A stretch of DNA of 64,000 nucleotides from Arcicella gelida (GTDB lineage: Bacteria; Bacteroidota; Bacteroidia; Cytophagales; Spirosomataceae). Location of the stretch: contig NZ_JAYGIL010000018.1 of NCBI RefSeq assembly GCF_034931025.1, positions 31,143 through 95,142 of the forward strand. The letters run 5' to 3'. Shown here one piece after another: positions 59,873-64,000 of the stretch; position 1 is the first letter of the stretch; every line of letters starts with the position of its first letter. A program made the translations under genes and the position numbers. The notes under the pieces are model-generated. The model was not told where the DNA came from and searched no databases. It saw nothing but the letters and a program-made list of their open reading frames with translations.

Positions 59873-62362
59873 GTGACAAACTTGCAAGAAAATCTACATT
59901 TCGATATTTCAACTTCTGTAATTAAACAGTTGGGAGAACAGCTAATTTCGGATGAGGTTACAGCAATAATGGAGTTAATAAAAAATTCTTATGATGCAGA
60001 AGCTGACTGGGTCAAAATTGATATTGATGTTAATAACTGTTTGACAAATGATTTCCATTTCAATGATGTAAAAGGTTATATACTACTCGAAGATAATGGA
60101 GAGGGAATGTCATTGTCAGATATTAGTAGCAGATGGTTGGTTATTTCGTTTTCTGCTAAAAGAGACCAAAAAGAAAGTGGAACATACAATGAAGGCAAAA
60201 GAATTCCATTAGGAGATAAAGGTTTAGGCAGATTAAGTACGCAAAGAATAGGAAAGCAGATTGAAATAGTTACTGGGGTGGCAGATGAAGATATATATCA
60301 TTCTTTGGCATACAATTGGGATGATTTTGATGGAACACGAAAATTATCAGATGTAAAAGTTGTTTATAGAACTTTCTCCAAAAAAGTAGGTTTAAAAGGA
60401 ACAAAAGTAGCTATAACTTCCCTTAATAATCCAACAGTTTGGAAAGGCGAAGCATTTGATGTTTTTAGAAGTGAATTATCCAAAATGATTTTTCCTGTTA
60501 AGGAGAACAGACCATTTAATGTTCGATTATCTGTAGCTGGACAAAAGGTAGATTTGGATTCATTGAATGAACAGCTTAGAAAGCAGGCTATCGGAGAATA
60601 CAAATTGAGATATGATGGAAAGAAGCTCAACATCGAAATATTATTAAAATTAAATAAGCTTAGGGGAAATGATAGTTCTTTCTATGAGAAAACTATTATA
60701 TCTGATAATGGTAAAGCTTTTTTTGAGTTTTTGACAGATAAGCAAAGAAATAAGCGTGAGTTTTTAGATAAAGTTCAAACCGAATATTTAGGACAACTTA
60801 ATAACGGATATTTTTTTAAGTATAAGACAGAATATCATTTTGAGAAAATTGCAAAGAATTCTGTTATCAGTGGTGATATTCTGATATTAGCCAATCCAGG
60901 TATTTTTGATGGAGAAATTCTTGAGTATGATATTAGAGGAGATGTCGATTTGAATGAAGAAGAGTATTTTGATAGCGTAGGTGAGTATAAAAGATTAGTA
61001 AAGAACCAAGTTGGAGTGAGAATTTTTAGAGATGGATTTGGCATCAAGCCTTATGGGTTGAATAACAATGATTGGTTACAATTATCAACAGGACAGACCT
61101 CTGGAGCTTCATTTTACGGTTTACGTCCTGGAAATATTATTGGATATATAAGTATTTCAAATAAGGAAAACTTGTCATTGACAGAAAAAACGGATAGAGA
61201 AGGTTTTGTCGAATCTCCATATTCTCAGAACTTTTTTTTAATTACAAAAAAATTTATTAGTGAAATTAATTTAGTTTTAGAAAGAGCTAAAAGAGCTTTA
61301 AATACATATAAAAGCGTATTAGCTGATAGTAAAGGAACATTTCAAGGTTCTACAACTAAGGCAATTGAAGGTGTAAATGCAGTGGCGGAACAATCAAAAA
61401 ACACACTGCCTATTATCGAGGAATTACAGACTGATTTAAGTACTATTTCCAAAGAAGTAAAACAAAATATTGATTCGCCTTTATTTAATAATCAAAATAC
61501 AACTTCCGCAGATTTAAAAGTAGTATCTTTTTTACATAAGGCGGAAAACACTTTAATGCAAGTTGAAAAAGCTATAAAGTCTTCAGCAGAGCTTGATAAC
61601 AATGCTGATTTTATAGCTCCTCAAATTAATTTGTTAAAAAGACAACTTCATGATTTTTCAGAATTAGCAGGTTTAGGATTGACAGCAGAAGCATGGTCTC
61701 ATGAAATTTTAAATATGTTGGAAAGAATTTCAAGTCAAACTAATGATATTGAAAAGCGTCTAAAAATGCTAAAAAATATTGATTCTGTGATTTACATTTA
61801 TATTGAATACGTCAAGAGTTTTGTTCAAAACTTACGCATTCAAGTAAATCATTTTTCTCCTTCGTTAAGATATAATCGTGAAAAGAAACAGGAAATAAAA
61901 TTGTCTGAATTTATAGATGAGTCGAAAGCTTTTTTTGTTTCTAAATTCACTAAAATAAATGGAGAAATCAAGGTTTCTATATCAGAAGACTTTAAGGTTA
62001 AGGCTAATAAAGGTAAACTAACACAAGTTTTTGATAATATTCTCTTAAATTCAGAATATTGGCTAAGGAAAAAACAACTAAGCAATAATAGTTTTTTACC
62101 AGCTATTTTCATTGAAGTAGATTCTCATTTAATTAGAATTTGGGATAATGGAAGTGGTATTGATGAAACTATTGCAGAAAGTATCTTTCAACCTTTTACT
62201 ACTTCAAAACCAGTTGGGGAAGGTAGAGGCTTAGGTCTATATATAGTTGAGCAAATTATTGAATCAATGGGGGGAGAGATAACATTACTTCATAAACGTA
62301 ATACAGAAAATAGGAGATATATATTCCAAATAAATTTAGAATCTGCCAAAGTTAATCCATAA
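59873..62362 (+). CDS. Dual GHKL ATPase: Hsp90/MutL/MORC-like N-terminus plus histidine-kinase-like C-terminus
   Basis: 829 residues, GTG start at 59873 (no ATG is in frame nearby). The N-terminal domain has ELIKNSYDA (residues 34-42), DNGEGMS (74-80) and GDKGLGR (114-120), the three ATP-binding motifs of the Hsp90/MutL/MORC branch. A middle region of about 400 residues, partly coiled, follows. The C-terminus has EAWSHEILNML with a possible phospho-histidine at 610, the N-box NILLNSEYW (727 region), DNGSGID (758-764) and GRGLGLYIVEQI (784 on), as in sensor kinases. No membrane segment, so the usual sensor is replaced by an ATPase. It follows the methylase gene by 11 bases and precedes the receiver-like gene by 16. 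Confidence 0.87.
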   Translation: MTNLQENLHFDISTSVIKQLGEQLISDEVTAIMELIKNSYDAEADWVKIDIDVNNCLTNDFHFNDVKGYILLEDNGEGMSLSDISSRWLVISFSAKRDQKESGTYNEGKRIPLGDKGLGRLSTQRIGKQIEIVTGVADEDIYHSLAYNWDDFDGTRKLSDVKVVYRTFSKKVGLKGTKVAITSLNNPTVWKGEAFDVFRSELSKMIFPVKENRPFNVRLSVAGQKVDLDSLNEQLRKQAIGEYKLRYDGKKLNIEILLKLNKLRGNDSSFYEKTIISDNGKAFFEFLTDKQRNKREFLDKVQTEYLGQLNNGYFFKYKTEYHFEKIAKNSVISGDILILANPGIFDGEILEYDIRGDVDLNEEEYFDSVGEYKRLVKNQVGVRIFRDGFGIKPYGLNNNDWLQLSTGQTSGASFYGLRPGNIIGYISISNKENLSLTEKTDREGFVESPYSQNFFLITKKFISEINLVLERAKRALNTYKSVLADSKGTFQGSTTKAIEGVNAVAEQSKNTLPIIEELQTDLSTISKEVKQNIDSPLFNNQNTTSADLKVVSFLHKAENTLMQVEKAIKSSAELDNNADFIAPQINLLKRQLHDFSELAGLGLTAEAWSHEILNMLERISSQTNDIEKRLKMLKNIDSVIYIYIEYVKSFVQNLRIQVNHFSPSLRYNREKKQEIKLSEFIDESKAFFVSKFTKINGEIKVSISEDFKVKANKGKLTQVFDNILLNSEYWLRKKQLSNNSFLPAIFIEVDSHLIRIWDNGSGIDETIAESIFQPFTTSKPVGEGRGLGLYIVEQIIESMGGEITLLHKRNTENRRYIFQINLESAKVNP

Positions 62363-62378
62363 AATTATTGCTACGAGT

Positions 62379-63911
62379 ATGAGCCAGCCTTTACCTAGAA
62401 CATCATACACCATTGAAAATGCGAAAGAGCATTTAGCGTCTTTATTACATTTGATGAAAATAGACAAAGTATATTTTGTTGATGATTCATTGGGCGATGA
62501 ACCGAATGTTAATGAATTTATAGGTCTAATTCGTAAAATACAAGATATTGATAAGTTAAGAGATGGTTTAAGTTTTTTTGAATTTAAAGATGATTTAGAC
62601 CTATTTATCGACAATATTAACGATACATGGGATAATCTTACACCTGATCAGAGAAATAAGTGTTTTGTAGTTGTATATAAGGCTGTAGGCAAAGATTATA
62701 CAAGTTTAGATGTTTCATCTTCATTAAAGACCTTTTTCAATGAGGATATTTGTGTTTTATGTTCTCCTGCTCAATGGGAACAATATATTCTTCATACCCA
62801 TCATAAAGGAAGCAGCAATATATTGGTATTATTCGACCAAGATTTAAATAAATCGGGTGGGATTTTTGTAACCAAAAAAGGAGAAGATTTGATAATTGAT
62901 ATTAAGAAAGGTGGCTATCGTTCTAATATCTTTCCCGCACTTTTTACTTACACAATAACAAATATCGAGGAAGAGCTATCGCAAAGGGTTGAGATTGTTG
63001 AAAAGTTTAAAAAAGCTGGCGAAGCCTTGTCGAATGAGGACTTCTTTGTATTTACAAAAGATAGACTGGACAAACCCGATTTGTTTGCAGATGCTATCAA
63101 AAAGCTTTTTCTAAATCAGTATTGTGAGCAAGTAAAAGAGAAAACGTTAAATCTTGCTAAAAAGGCATTTGACAATACCATCCAAGAGTTTAATATACTT
63201 GATACATATTCTTTCGATTTTGCGGTACTAAAATCATCGCTAAATGAAGGTGTTTGGGAAGTAGAAACTCTTTTGAGAATCATAAATATTTATTTGGATG
63301 ATTTTATTAAAGCTGAAATGATAAAATCAGACTATTTGTTACAAGCAAATGAAGCTTTTGAAAAAGCTCATGCTATTTCAAATAGTTTTAATATCTCCAT
63401 AGAAGGAATAAAAACCCATCCATATCAAAAACCCATAGAGCTAAGAGCAAAGGAAATATATGAACAAGGAAAAATTATTAATGGTCTTCATAAACCATTA
63501 GAAAATGGAGATATTTTCGAGGTTACGGATTCAAAAGGAAAAAAAAGTTTGTATGTTTTAGTTGCACAGGAATGTGATTTAATGTTAAGGAGTACAGGCA
63601 AACGTAAACTTCAAACTGGAACACTAATATATCTGAGTTCAAAGATAGTTAAAGATTTAATAGCTGACGAAAGTAAGTCCTTTAAGGAATATGAAACGAA
63701 AGGCAGACCTTTTACATTTTGGGACATAAGATATAAATTAGACCATTTTGAAAATACAAAAGTAGGTATTGCGAATTTTACTGTATCTCCACTCGTTGTA
63801 GATTTGATTTTTCTTGATTTAGTATCTTTTAATCATCTTGGTGAGGCTGAAATTAATTTCAAAAATAAAAATGAACTAAAATGGCTTCCCTTTAATCTTG
63901 TAAATATTTAA
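62379..63911 (+). CDS. Receiver-like domain protein with unidentified C-terminal module
   Basis: 510 residues. The first 230 have the residue pattern of an enlarged response-regulator receiver: acidic pair at the end of strand 1 (KVYFVDD, residues 35-36), candidate phospho-aspartate after strand 3 (NILVLFDQDL, D153 or D155), threonine after strand 4 (ALFTYT, 190-192) and lysine after strand 5 (FVFTKD, K227). The middle is helical. The C-terminal module has IFEVTDSKGKKSLYVLVAQE followed by CDLM (cysteine at 399), then GTLIYLSSKIV; I do not recognise it. It may be the output or effector part. No PD-(D/E)xK, HNH or transmembrane motif is visible. The operon ends here with a terminator. Confidence 0.75.
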   Translation: MSQPLPRTSYTIENAKEHLASLLHLMKIDKVYFVDDSLGDEPNVNEFIGLIRKIQDIDKLRDGLSFFEFKDDLDLFIDNINDTWDNLTPDQRNKCFVVVYKAVGKDYTSLDVSSSLKTFFNEDICVLCSPAQWEQYILHTHHKGSSNILVLFDQDLNKSGGIFVTKKGEDLIIDIKKGGYRSNIFPALFTYTITNIEEELSQRVEIVEKFKKAGEALSNEDFFVFTKDRLDKPDLFADAIKKLFLNQYCEQVKEKTLNLAKKAFDNTIQEFNILDTYSFDFAVLKSSLNEGVWEVETLLRIINIYLDDFIKAEMIKSDYLLQANEAFEKAHAISNSFNISIEGIKTHPYQKPIELRAKEIYEQGKIINGLHKPLENGDIFEVTDSKGKKSLYVLVAQECDLMLRSTGKRKLQTGTLIYLSSKIVKDLIADESKSFKEYETKGRPFTFWDIRYKLDHFENTKVGIANFTVSPLVVDLIFLDLVSFNHLGEAEINFKNKNELKWLPFNLVNI

Positions 63912-63935
63912 TAATCAATATATTACCAATAAAAT

Positions 63936-63978
63936 AACCCCGGGAAAGTGTCAATACTGGCAATTTTCGGGGTTTTTC
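63936..63978 (+). terminator. Terminator closing the methyltransferase/GHKL/receiver operon
   Basis: AACCCCG (63936-63942) pairs with CGGGGTT (63968-63974), with partial inner pairing (GAAAGTG/CAATTTTC), and is followed by TTTC. It lies 25 bases after the stop codon, indicating that the operon has three genes. Confidence 0.75.
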
Positions 63979-64000
63979 TGTATTTTGTTTCTGCTAAAAA

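Noticed and set aside
62379..63911. Restriction nuclease in the third gene of the defence-like operon
   Set aside because: No PD-(D/E)xK, HNH, GIY-YIG or PLD motif could be seen in the protein.
58141..64000. Integrated element with att sites at tRNA-Asn
   Set aside because: No integrase and no second copy of the tRNA 3' end are present in the window, so integration is only a possibility.

Overview
The window looks like chromosomal DNA of a Bacteroidota bacterium, most likely an aerobic member of the Cytophagales; genus not resolved. The evidence is low G+C, CarboxypepD_reg-TonB receptors, M61 and S41 peptidases, DUF4129/DUF4350/MoxR membrane genes, almost no Shine-Dalgarno sequences, and promoters of the Bacteroidota type TTTG-N19-TAnnTTTG (exact matches before rpmH at 2004-2034 and rplK at 15085-15115).

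Layout. 1-6.5 kb: a cut-off S41 protease, rnpA-rpmH, an M61 peptidase, an M20 amidohydrolase, a tandem array of six 42-bp palindromic units, a Nudix hydrolase and an FKBP isomerase. 6.8-12.1 kb: a minus-strand block of two outer-membrane barrels flanking a vanadium-haloperoxidase-type lipoprotein, then a DUF3179 gene. 12.6-15 kb: rplK-rplA-rplJ-rplL as an isolated operon with its own promoter and terminator, without nusG or rpoBC beside it. 15-23 kb: DUF2934-like, DUF1080 and DUF6515 proteins, an orphan sensor kinase, a secreted MTA/SAH nucleosidase next to a purine permease, a DMT transporter and an AraC regulator. 23-29.6 kb: RDD / SpoIIM / membrane / DUF4129 / DUF4350 / MoxR cluster, without the DUF58 gene that often follows MoxR. 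29.7-33.2 kb: GT11-like transferase, flippase and polymerase for a surface glycan. 33.4 kb: purM. 34.8-41.9 kb: minus-strand operon AhpD-like / TonB receptor / CRTAC-type FG-GAP lipoprotein / MFS transporter. 42-48 kb: coiled-coil protein, TauE/SafE transporter, UvrD/PcrA helicase, DUF4419 protein. 48.4-51.1 kb: TonB receptor behind a TPP riboswitch, so probably a thiamine importer. 51.3-58 kb: Wzz- and Wza-type export proteins, tgt, a GT2 transferase and rsmG. 58.1-64 kb: tRNA-Asn followed by a compact three-gene operon closed by a terminator.

The best candidate for an undescribed system is that last operon (58467-63911). It encodes an SPPY-type DNA methyltransferase, an 829-residue protein with two GHKL ATPase domains (MutL/Hsp90/MORC-like at the N-terminus, histidine-kinase-like at the C-terminus), and a 510-residue protein whose N-terminus has the residue pattern of an enlarged receiver domain. 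I read it as a DNA-modification system coupled to a two-component-like relay, plausibly anti-phage, beside a tRNA gene.

Two regulatory patterns are also notable. A TCCA-N6-TGGA palindrome in clustered copies precedes the barrel/haloperoxidase block, the DUF3179 gene and the TonB/MFS operon, suggesting one shared regulon. Two intergenic perfect palindromes (40 and 46 bp) share a core but differ at positions that covary between their arms.
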